64,000 bases of DNA from Anthoceros angustus (taxonomy: Eukaryota > Streptophyta > Anthocerotopsida > Anthocerotales > Anthocerotaceae), in assembly GCA_010909165.1 (NCBI GenBank), contig MU008159.1, positions 1,054,001 to 1,118,000 of the forward strand, given 5' to 3'. The notes beneath the pieces were generated by a model that worked only from the letters and a program-made list of their open reading frames with translations, searched no databases and had not been told where the DNA came from. Within the stretch, counting starts at the first letter, position 1; every line of letters starts with the position of its first letter. The position numbers and the translations under genes were made by a program. Below are positions 1 through 9,979 of the stretch, in pieces.

Positions 1-1570
1 GGATTGTTAGAAGGCCCATATGTTTTGATTCATACATTCAAGCATTCGTTCTTCTTCATTTTGGGGCATTCATTTATTCAACCAATTAATTTCTTTTCAT
101 AATCTCTTTAGGGGACACTCGTGAAAATATCTCTTGAAGAAAGTCATATTTATTATGAATTTGTCGAGCAAGAAGTGGGGTCTACGATAGAATTGGACTC
201 AATTTGGTGTTTGTGAAAATAAAGGATGAGAAAAACTAGCATTTTCTTTCCTGCTCTAGAAAAGTTCGCAGATTCATGAAATCTCAAGATGAACCAACCT
301 TTTCCACCTATAGCACTTGACTAAATAACATATTTGGTGTAAGGTGTGGGAAATGTTGCACAAAAGCACCTCTTGCAAACAAGGGGGTCGATAAATGTTC
401 AAAGAATGTGGTTGAGGTACCTTTTAAGCATATAAAACCTTTTTTTTGGCGACTTAGGCAATTTATAATAATCAGGAAAAAAAAAGGGTACAAAGAGAGA
501 GGGGATTTGGTCCCTCTGAAAAACTGTCTAACTTAGTCTACCGTACTAAGTTTCGAGAGGCGAGTGTGAAGACACATGGTGTCATCACCGAAACCGAAAC
601 CAACTTGAGGAAAATCTACCTTTACGCCTCGCTAGCTGCGTTAGTTCATCAAAGAGGAAGCAAGCGGGATACAACTGCGCCACCGGTTGGACATGATCCG
701 CCGCATACGAAACACGACTGGCTAGTTATGGGCGTGACCGCTAGTCTTGCATGCGAGGAACCAGAGAACATAGTTGGAAAGCATGGTGGTGGTTGCACAA
801 GGCAACCAAGAAGCTGCGTGCATGCGTCATTTGTGTTCACAACCAACGCCGCCAAAATCGCATATCCTTGCTCCAAAATGCTCCACGACGCCTCCCGAAT
901 GGAATAGTTGCGATCCGATGGATAGGAAGACTTGCAGCTAGCGAGAGGAGGGTTCTAGGATGAGAAAGGAGAGAGGAAAGAAAAGGTATAGTTGGGGTGA
1001 ACAATCTGACAATCGGAATTGGAAACGTTGCATATATTTTGCTCACACCTCTGGGGGTGGAGGCCGAGGCCGTACCCTATGTAATTAGTGTATGTTAGCT
1101 GGTTCTTGGACCACTATGGGAGGGGAGGGCGCATGACTTTTGTTCAGAAAGTAGAGATGCGAGTTGATGTGAAGATCTTGACGCGATTTGGTGTGTGTGT
1201 AGAACAAGCAGCAGCAGAGCCTGCTTCCTAAAGGGCAAAGGCTCTTCCATATATGTGCAAAGACCTCATGTCAAGCTGGGAAGAGCTGCCATGATCATTA
1301 AGTAGCAAGCAATAGAAACATAGTGTAATATTTATTATTCCTTGAGAAAATATCCTCTTTATAATGTTTACCATTTTGTTGTTGGAATCTCTATTGAGAA
1401 TCCAATCTAATTTTGTTTTCTTGGTAGGATTGGTTGTTTCTTCCAACATCTTGCTTCGCACTATATAATTTTATATCTTTTGTACCCTTTTTTTATCTTG
1501 AGCACTTTATTGTTATCTTTAAATGTTGGTCACAGTGTAGAATGGAAAACTAAATGTTGGTATAGGTCCA

Positions 1571-2135
1571 ATGGGGTATTTTTTCAGCTTCAATTCTTGG
1601 CGTTCTTTGTGCATCTTGAGTCTTGTCACAGGCAAAGATGGGAAGTTTACAAATCCTAGAGTTGGACGGACCTATTTAAGACACCAATGCGGCAGAGAAC
1701 TTGTTAAAGCCCAAGATTTAAATTCACGGCAAGGGTACACGAAAGTGCTAGGTTCGCAGGCTATCAATATATACCCTGAACGTGCAACGTTTAGTACCTG
1801 CGATTTTTTTGGATAGGTTAATTGTCTTGGTTATCACAAGAAGTATGGTAATGTGGGTATTGCTCCAAGAGTTGATTGTGCCTTGTGTATTGCATACATA
1901 CGTATCAAACTTCATACACAATATTGTGGGAAGTTTTTAGCAAGCGTCGGGTTGTTGATCACCCCTAAAACTACAATCGCGATAAGAAAATATGCTAGTT
2001 GATCACCCCTAAAACTACAATCATACGATAAGAAAATATGCTTCTCTGAGTGTCTTATGTCTTATCGTTATTTTCCCATGAGCGATAATACAGATAATGT
2101 GCCTCCACCATGGCGAAGTGGATATATATCCTTGA
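1571..2135 (+). pseudogene. Ginkbilobin-2-like (DUF26) secreted protein, broken copy A1
   Basis: The reading frame from the ATG at 1571 gives a short hydrophobic leader, then residues matching the intact gene at 18306: a GRTYL..HQC block, then INIYPE and DFFG. An in-frame TAG stands where related copies have the Arg of FGRADC. Past it the same frame continues with VNCLGY, a VDCALC pair and a YCGK cysteine, so the family cysteine pattern is kept. A frameshift follows near the conserved KYAS block, and the end (VDIYP then stop) matches the intact protein's C-terminus. The TAG is shared with the copy at 11530, so it predates the 4 kb duplication. Gnk2 proteins are secreted mannose-binding antifungal proteins; this copy looks dead unless read through. 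Confidence 0.7.
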
Positions 2136-3963
2136 TGAGTGTAACAAAAATTAAAGTATTTTATAACAAAAGAATTAAATTCTTTTCTAAAAAGGAAGAT
2201 AAATCCTATTTAGTGTGGCATTTGAAACTACGTAACAATCGACAAAGTTTTGTATTTATAATTCAAGCAAATTAGGGTTGTAGCAAATTAGCATTCTAGC
2301 TCATGTTATTAATGCATAATGGATTGCAATTGCATGATCGTCAACTTCCTATCAAAGGCGGTTCCAAAGGTGACTCTAAGATACACCGCCTCCATGATTC
2401 TTAAGTCGCTTTTAATGAGGTGGTTGAAGCTCCTTCAAAGTACACATCCGAAGGACTCTATTTCTTAGTATCCAATGTACACAATAAAACCAATATGTTT
2501 CCTTACATGACAATTACTACAATAGTTGAAAATGCTTTGAAAGAAGCCATTATAATTTCTAAAATATGAAATAAATACACATTTCAAGTTTTACAGGCGG
2601 AGGAGCATGAACAAACGCACCACACTGCTAGTAGGCATGGAAAGGTACTAAACACTTTTGAATTTTCTTTTCAAAGTATTTTACTTACATTGAACTTCCG
2701 TTATAAGAAACAAGCATATATGAAGACACTATGGTTTAGTGCATTATTAATTGATTACGATGGTCTACTAAAAATCGAACTAGACCAAATGCTACCTTCA
2801 TATTAGGTGTGCATAAGCACATTTTTAAAACAAGTTGCTCACCCACCAAGTCCCAAAACCTTCACGGTTGCCTTTTAAGATTTCAATGGACTAGAACTTA
2901 GTACCCTAAGGCCAATTCCTCCATAAGTTTCACGATGCGTTAATTTTGTTACGAAATCTTAAAATAATTAGGTCTACTACGAACGGAACACAAGGCACGG
3001 TGGGCGGGCTCACGCCAAGTGGGCTGATGGTTGGGCGGTCTTGGCCGGGTGGGGTGGTCATGACTCGCCACCTAGGGCATCGAGCGATAAACCAATCTTG
3101 AGACTAAATAGTGAATAGCTGTTGGGTAAGTTTACATACATATCATGTTAGTTGTAAAAATGCACCTATATTCAAATTTAGATATAAATAATTTGAAAAA
3201 TAATTTTTAAAAATGAAAATTATTTTTCTAGAAAATTCCGTCCCTCAAAAATTAACAAAAGCGTTTCGAAACCTTACAACCCGTATCCAACGTTGCATTT
3301 CCAACTAAGATGGAGTAGGATGCTTTTAATATTTTTAAAATCTAATGATTTCAAGTGATTACTAGTGAGCACTAAGAAGAGGTGCAAGGTGCAAGGCGGG
3401 CGAGCTGAGGAGGAGCGGTGGAAGGGGAGGAGGGCGTGAGCTTGGAGGGATGCGGGTTTTCTTTTTAGCATTCAAGTTTATTTCACTAGGGCAATTGCCT
3501 TATACCATTACAGACAACCCTACCGAGAACCCTAAGCATGCGCGAGAGCTCCTAGACTCAAGTCTAATCCCCTTCAACCCAAACAAATTTGACCTGTACC
3601 ATGGACACTAGTCAGGAACCGAGCCATCACCTCGTTGATGACAAAAATTTTGTGACGGGGGTGAGTTTGAATCCATTCATTCATTCATTCAAGATTCTTT
3701 TGGGGATTTCTCCATTCAAAACACAGTCTGGGATGCAATGGACCTAAAATGGAGAATTTCAATAGTGTTAATAAAATACCCTTCACCTAAAAAAGATTTA
3801 TTCAATTTTTAATGATTAAAAATATTTTCCAAGTAGCCTAATTGGGACCAGGCAATGCAAAAGGCCCCATGAGCATGAACACACAATGCCCAGTTGTGCA
3901 CGAGACTCTTTGAGATTTTTCCTTCAAGTAATTAAATTTAATATAAAATTGTGTTTTTGAAGG
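2136..3963. other. AT-rich flank without a recognisable gene
   Basis: This is the downstream flank of copy A1, repeated after copy A2. Short frames (for example around 2607-2806) are AT-rich and resemble nothing I know. No RNA gene or element boundary was recognised. Confidence 0.5.
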
Positions 3964-4310
3964 TGATCTTAGGAGGCAAGTTTGTTCATCGGTGATGCTC
4001 TGGAGGCCTGGCTATGGTCCCAACTTGTATGGAGGCGGTGAGGCCAACTTGCTATGCCATTCACAACATATGCAAAGTTGAAGGAAAGTGACAATATTCT
4101 GATTGATTGCCTTAAGGCACTGTGGAAGCCTGGTGCCTTGCGGAAGGCGGTACTCTCAGTTAAGAGGCATGCTAGGTGACTTATTGGTGGGCATTGCACG
4201 GTGGACATGTATGTCAAATGTGGCAAAGGAAGTTGCACGAGGGGTTTTCGAGCTTGGCCTTAAAAGATGTAGTGACATTGAATGCACATGCATAGATTCT
4301 TCGTTACAGA
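3964..4310 (+). pseudogene. PPR-protein fragment 1
   Basis: Broken frames on the plus strand contain CGSLVPCG, a MLGDLLVG stretch and a VDMYVKCGK stretch, followed by FSSLALKDV-like residues. These are the hallmarks of an L/S-type PPR motif pair in plant organelle RNA-binding proteins. Several frameshifts and no start or stop make this a relic. It is repeated at 5480-5870 and lies directly upstream of a Gnk2-like fragment in both places, so the two moved together. Confidence 0.6.
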
Positions 4311-4571
4311 GGTGTCCCACTAGGAGTGTTATTCGGACCATACGCAAGGGCTAGTTTTCGCATGCACAACTGCCGTTTTGGGCCTTGGGCGAGGCCTACA
4401 CCGTGGAGCTTATTACTTTTATTAGAATCTTCTTCATAATTTCATTGTGTTTGTTGACCATAACACACTATTCTATGCATTTGTTTTGTCTTTCATTACC
4501 ACTATTTCCTTCTTAAAAGGAGCATTCATTCTGTCATATATCTTGCTTTCCTCCTCTTTCGTGTTCTTGTA

Positions 4572-4890
4572 GAAAATTAAATATTGTAGTAAATCCATGG
4601 CACTTTCTCCTTATGCTCTCGAATAGAAAATTAAATATTGTAGTAAATCCATGGCACTTTCTCCTTATGCTCTCGAATAGAAAATTAAATATTGTAGTAA
4701 ATCCATGGCACTTTCTCCTTATGCTCTCAATTTCATCGTTTCTTCACCTTGTTGTTGTTAGTACATTGTATGGGAAGTGATATTGCGGGGCAAGATGGGA
4801 AACAAATCCTTCAATAGGCTAGACCTATTTAGCACATGAATGCAGTGGAGGACTCGCTCAATTTGAAAAATTAGGTAAATGCAACGATAT
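4572..4890 (+). pseudogene. Gnk2-like 5' fragment B1 with triplicated leader
   Basis: Three 54-bp units start at 4572, 4626 and 4680. Each encodes KIKYCSKSMALSPYAL, the counterpart of the N-terminus of the copy at 16979, and each pair is separated by an in-frame TAG. The fragment continues into TNPSIG, a TAG, then TYLAHEC, homologous to the first-cysteine region of the intact protein. It breaks off about 4890 where the SINE-like tandem repeat begins. Not functional. Confidence 0.65.
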
Positions 4891-4904
4891 ACAATATATT
4901 TTCA

Positions 4905-5125
4905 GTTCATACAATAACATAGCCTAGTGGTAAGGGCCTAGGCCTCCCAATCTATTTTCGTTCATACAATAACATAGCCTAGTGGTAAAGGCCTAGGCCT
5001 CCCAATCTATTTTTAGTTCATACAATAACATAGCCTAGTGGTAAGGGCCTAGGCCTCCCAATCTATTTTCGGTTCATACAATAACATAGCCTAGTGGTGG
5101 GGCCTAGGCCTCCCAATCGGGAGGG
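4905..5125 (+). repeat. Tandem ~56-bp repeat resembling a tRNA-derived SINE head, 4 units
   Basis: Units begin near 4905, 4960, 5016 and 5072. Each carries TAGCCTAGTGGTAAGGGCC, which looks like a tRNA A-box, followed by CCTAGGCCTCCCAATC. The last unit runs into a CCTCCC-AATC-GGGAGG hairpin and a GGGCTCGGGCCC-like segment at B-box distance (clearest in the second copy near 14330). I infer a tRNA-derived SINE head amplified in tandem. The same block recurs at 14117-14340. Confidence 0.45.
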
Positions 5126-5479
5126 CTCAGCCCCGCAATTTGTCGGCACTACCGCTCGATATTGGTTCGGCACTTGCTTGCCAAACCCTTAATTTATTTT
5201 GGAAAACGCGTGTGGCGGCCGATTGCGAGTTAAATTAGGCGTTTTCACCAATTTTCCAAGGAATCTGAGTTTTAATTTTGGCATCAAAAGTATTAATTAA
5301 TTAACGCCGAACCGATATCAGCTTACGGTAGTCCGGAGGCAGAGAGGTATGCTCACAACTGTGGCGACTTAAACGCATTTGGGCCAAGGCAGGCCTTTGA
5401 TTTGAAGAGAGACCTAAAGTTGGTTGGCGACTCATGATGACTGCGCTCGGAATTGGGATGCGATGATTTGCTGGATTTG

Positions 5480-5870
5480 AAGGTGATCTTACGGGAGGCA
5501 AGTTTGTTCATCTTGTGATGCTCGAGGCCACGGCTATGGTCCCAACTTGTATGGAGCGGTGAGGCCAACTTGCTATGCCATTCACAACATATGCAAAGTT
5601 GAAGGAAAGTGACAATATTACATTGATTGCCTTACAAGGCCTGTGGAAGCCTGGTGCCTTGCGGAAGGCGGTACACTCTGAGATTGGGGGTAAGAGGCAT
5701 GCTAGGTGACTTATTGGTGGGCAATTGCACGGTGGACATGTATGTCAAATGTGGCAAATGGAAGTTGCACGAGGGGTTTTCGAGCTTGGCCTTAAAAGAT
5801 GTAGGGCATGCATAGATTCTTAGATTACAGCCAGAGAGGTGTCCCACTAGGAGTGTTAGAGACCATACGC
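5480..5870 (+). pseudogene. PPR-protein fragment 2
   Basis: Second copy of the fragment at 3964-4310. The frame at 5627-5815 reads KACGSL, then MLGDLLVGNCTVDMYVKCGK and LALKDV, a clear PPR L-motif signature. It lacks start, stop and the rest of a PPR protein and is flanked by the same Gnk2-like sequence as the first copy. Small indels distinguish the two. Confidence 0.6.
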
Positions 5871-6109
5871 AAGGGCTAGTTTTTCGCATGCCATAAAGCA
5901 CAACATCGGTTTTGGGCCTTGGAGTGGGGCAGCCTACACCGTGGAGCTTATTACTTTTTATTAGAATCTTCTTCATAATTTCATTGTGTTTGTTGACCAT
6001 AACACGCTATTCTATGCATTTGTTTTGTCTTTCGTACCACTATTTCCTTCTTAAAAGGAGCATTCATTCTGTCATATATCTTGCTTTCCTCCTCTTTCAG
6101 GTTCTTGTA

Positions 6110-6888
6110 GAAAATTAAATATTGTAGTAAATCCATGGCACTTTCTCCTTATGCTCTCGAATAGAAAATTAAAGATTGTAGTAAATCCATGGCACTTTCT
6201 CCTTATGCTCGAATAGAAAATTAAATATTGTAGTAAATCCATGGCACTTTCTCCTTATGCTCTCAATTTCATCGTTTCTTCACCTTGTTGTTGTTAGTAC
6301 ATTGTATGGGAAGTGATATTGCGGGGCAAGATGGGAAACAAATCCTTCAATAGGCTAGACCTATTTAGCACATGAATGCAGTGGAGGACTCGCTCAATTT
6401 GAAAATTAGGTAAGCAGATATACAAAAATGCTAGGCATGCATTAATTTGTATCCCGAACCGCAATGGTAAGTACAACCAATTCTTTGGCGCCGATTGTTT
6501 GGTTATTATAAGAAGCAAGATGGAGTGACAATGATTGTTGATCAATTCTTTGGCGCGCCAATTGTTTGGGTTATTATAAGAAGCAAGATGGGTGACAATG
6601 ATTGTTGACAATTCTTTGGCGTGTTGTTTGGTTATTATAAGAAGCAAGATGGGTAATGATTGTTGCACAAGTTGATGCTTTATGTTTTGGCATATATACG
6701 CATTAAACTTCATTCACAATCTGCGGAATATCTTAGCGGCGAAATAGTCGATCGTCGTCTGATAAGTACAATAATATGATAGGAAAATATGCTTCTACCG
6801 AGTGTCGTTTAACTTATCAATATTTTCCCTTCAAAGACAATAGTGACACCTTCGCCTCAACCATGGCGGAAAATGGTATATATCCATG
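6110..6888 (+). pseudogene. Gnk2-like pseudogene B2
   Basis: Contains the triplicated 54-bp leader (starts 6110, 6164, 6216), the TNPSIG-TAG-TYLAHEC segment, a triplicated segment around FFGRADCLGYYKK (about 6476-6664), and the 3' part KYAS..CRLTYQYFP..PW..NGIYP ending at 6888. The TAG after SIG and the non-multiple-of-3 internal repeats break the frame. Many GC-containing sites are shorter than in copy B3, consistent with deletion or consensus errors. Confidence 0.65.
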
Positions 6889-7198
6889 AGTATAAACAAT
6901 GAACATATTTTTCTTTGAGAAACCGAAGACAAAAGTTATGGATCTAGAATTACTAATATGGTATTTAGCAATCCATATTGATTTATGTGATGTTTCCTAA
7001 CAAAGTAGCATTGTCGTTCAAGTTCTTGAGGTAAGATTTTGTGGTCCTAGGAGTCGGGCAGCTAGTAGCTTGAAATGCACAAGGCTGCTCCGCTTAATAC
7101 CTAGTTGTCGATAGACAAACCATCGCCTTCAACAACACCGCAAAAGGAGCATTCATTCTGTCATATATCTTGCTTTCCTCCTCTTTCGTGTTCTTGTA

Positions 7199-8008
7199 GA
7201 AAATTAAATATTGTAGTAAATCCATGGCACTTTCTCCTTATGCTCTCGAATAGAAAATTAAATATTGTAGTAAATCCATGGCACTTTCTCCTTATGCTCT
7301 CGAATAGAAAATTAAATATTGTAGTAAATCCATGGCACTTTCTCCTTATGCTCTCAATTTCATCGTTTCTTCACCTTGTTGTTGTTAGTACATTGTATGG
7401 GAAGTGATATTGCAGGGGCAAGATGGGAAACAAATCCTTCAATAGGCTAGACCTATTTAGCACATGAATGCAGTGGAGGACTCGCTCAATTTGAAAAATT
7501 AGGTAAACTGCAACGATATACAAAAATGCTAGGCATGCAGGCAATTAATTTGTATCCTGAACCCGCAATGGTAAGTACAACCGAATTCTTTGGCCGCGCC
7601 GATTGTTTGGGTTATTATAAGAAGCAAGATGGAGTGACAATGATTGTTGACCGAATTCTTTGGCCGCGCCAATTGTTTGGGTTATTATAAGAAGCAAGAT
7701 GGAGTGACAATGATTGTTGACCGAATTCTTTGGCCGCGCCGATTGTTTGGGTTATTATAAGAAGCAAGATGGAGTGACAATGATTGTTGCACAAGTTGTG
7801 CTTTATGTTTGGCATATATACGCATTAAACTTCATTCACATCTGAGAATATCTTAGCGGTGAAAATAGTCGATCGTCGTCTGATAAGTACAATAATATGA
7901 TAGGAAAATATGCTTCTACCGAGTGTCGTTTAACTTATCAATATTTTCCCTTCAAAGACAACGATGACATACGCCCTCAACCATGGCGGAAAATGGTATA
8001 TATCCATG
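7199..8008 (+). pseudogene. Gnk2-like pseudogene B3 (best preserved of the B series)
   Basis: The same layout as B2 but with fewer small deletions. Three 54-bp leader units start at 7199, and three exact 70-bp units lie at 7581-7790, each spanning the FFGRADCLGYYKKQDG region. Because 70 is not a multiple of 3, the repetition throws the frame out twice. The TAG in place of Arg after TNPSIG is present. The 3' end encodes GKYASTECRLTYQYFP and stops at 8008 after NGIYP, with one base missing at the PWP codons compared with the copy at 9536. The family role would be a secreted antifungal-type lectin; no function is expected from this copy. Confidence 0.7.
7581..7790 (+). repeat. 70-bp x3 tandem repeat inside pseudogene B3
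   Basis: Units start at 7581, 7651 and 7721. Each holds an EcoRI-like GAATTC and the second-cysteine region of the Gnk2-like domain. Eroded versions occur at 6476-6664 and 8752-8947. Confidence 0.85.
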
Positions 8009-8375
8009 AGTATAAACAATGAACATATTTTTCTTTGAGAAACCAAGACAAAAGTTATGGATCTAGAATTACTAATATGGTATTTAGCAATCCATATTGA
8101 TTTATGTGATGTTTCCTAACAAAGTAGCATTGTCGTTCAAGTTCTTGAGGTAAGATTTTGTGGTCCTAGGAGTCGGGCAGCTAGTAGCTTGAAATGCACA
8201 AGGCCGTTAGCACCTAGTTGTTGTCGATAGACAAACCATCGCCTTCAACAACACCAGCAAAAAGAGCTCGTCTTCTCTTTTGTTGGATTGTTAGAAGGCC
8301 CATATGTTTTGATTCATACATTCAAGCATTCATTCTGTCATATATCTTGCTTTCCTCCTCTTTCGTGTTCTTGTA

Positions 8376-9168
8376 GAAAATTAAATATTGTAGTAAATCC
8401 ATGGCACTTTCTCCTTATGCTCTCGAATAGAAAATTAAATATTGTAGTAAATCCATGGCACTTTCTCCTTATGCTCTCGAATAGAAAATTAAATATTGTA
8501 GTAAATCCATGGCACTTTCTCCTTATGCTCTCAATTTCATCGTTTCTTCACCTTGTTGTTGTTAGTACATTGTATGGGAAGTGATATTGCGGGGCAAGAT
8601 GGGAAACAAATCCTTCAATAGGCTAGACCTATTTAGCACATGAATGCAGTGGAGGACTCGCTCAATTTGAAAAATTAGGTAAATGCAACGATATACAAAA
8701 ATGCTAGGCATCAGCAATTAATTTGTATCCCGAACCGCGATGGTAAGTACAACGAATTCTTTGGCCGCGCCGATTGTTTGAGTTATTATAAGAAGCAAGA
8801 TGGAGTGACAATGATTGTTGATCAATTCTTTGGCCGCGCCAATTGTTTGAGTTATTATAAGAAGCAAGATGGAGTGACAATGATTGTTGACAATTCTTTG
8901 GCCGCCGATTGTTTGGTTATTATAAGAAGCAAGATGGAAATGATTGTTGCACAAGTTGTGCTTTATGTTTGGCATATATACGCATTAAACTTCATTCACA
9001 TCTGAGAATATCTTAGCGGTGAAAATAGTCGATCGTCGTCTGATAAGTACAATAATATGATAGGAAAATATGCTTCTACCGAGTGTCGTTTAACTTATCA
9101 ATATTTTCCCTTCAAAGACAACGATGACATACGCCCTCAACCATGGCGGAAAATGGTATATATCCATG
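8376..9168 (+). pseudogene. Gnk2-like pseudogene B4
   Basis: Nearly the same as B3: leader triplication from 8376, TAG after SIG, triplicated middle at 8752-8947, and 3' end stopping at 9168. Its 5' flank begins with the sequence found at the start of the window (from 8284), so the array unit boundary is there. Confidence 0.65.
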
Positions 9169-9535
9169 AGTATAAACAATGAACATATTTTTCTTTGAGA
9201 AACCAAGACAAAAGTTATGGATCTAGAATTACTAATATGGTATTTAGCAATCCATATTGATTTATGTGATGTTTCCTAACAAAGTAGCATTGTCGTTCAA
9301 GTTCTTGAGGTAAGATTTTGTGGTCCTAGGAGTCGGGCAGCTAGTAGCTTGAAATGCACAAGGCCGTTAGCACCTAGTTGTTGTCGATAGACAAACCATC
9401 GCCTTCAACAACACCAGCAAAAAGAGCTCGTCTTCTCTTTTGTTGGATTGTTAGAAGGCCCATATGTTTTGATACATTCAAGCATTCGTTCTTCTTCATT
9501 TTGGGGCATTCATTTATTCAACCAATTAATTTCTT

Positions 9536-9712
9536 TCACAATCTGCGGGAATATCTTAGCGGCGAAATAGTCGATCGTCGTCTGATAAGTACAATAATAT
9601 GATAGGAAAATATGCTTCTACCGAGTGTCGTTTAACTTATCAATATTTTCCCTTCAAAGACAACGATGACATACGCCCTCAACCATGGCCGGAAAATGGT
9701 ATATATCCATGA
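9536..9712 (+). pseudogene. Gnk2-like 3' fragment B5
   Basis: Only the 3' part remains: a CGN-like cysteine region, IVDRR, KYAS, YQYFP and an intact PWPENGIYP ending in TGA at 9712. It is fused upstream to flank sequence instead of the leader and middle, so it is a deletion derivative. It keeps the C that B2-B4 lack at the PWP codons. Confidence 0.6.
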
Positions 9713-9979
9713 GTATAAACAATGAACATATTTTTCTTTGAAACCGAAGACAAAAGTTATGGATCTAGAATTACTAATATGGTATTTAGCAATCCATATT
9801 GATTTATGTGATGTTTCCTAACAAAGTAGCATTGTCGTTCAAGATTCTTGAGGTAAGATTTTGTGGTCCTAGGAGTCGGGCAGCTAGTAGCTTGAAATGC
9901 ACAAGGCCGTTCCAGCACCTAGTTGTCGATAGACAAACCATATCAACAACAGCAAAAAGAGCTCGTCTTCTCTTTTGTT

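Larger units (their letters stand above)
1..3964. repeat. Direct segmental duplication, copy 1
   Basis: This block is repeated at 9980-13984 in the same orientation. Both contain the same upstream sequence, one Gnk2-like pseudogene (1571-2135 here) and about 1.8 kb of AT-rich flank. Copy 1 is 3964 bp and copy 2 about 4005 bp. The differences are mostly 1-5 nt indels rather than substitutions. Identity stops at 3964, where copy 1 runs into a PPR-like fragment and copy 2 into unrelated sequence. Apart from the pseudogene I see no gene; open frames near 566-907 are not supported. Confidence 0.9.

Noticed and set aside
566-907. 113-codon frame upstream of copy A1
   Set aside because: The counterpart near 10535 keeps length but not protein sequence, and no domain is visible.
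4905-5125. A functional tRNA gene
   Set aside because: A-box-like and hairpin parts are present but no complete cloverleaf or acceptor stem can be drawn.
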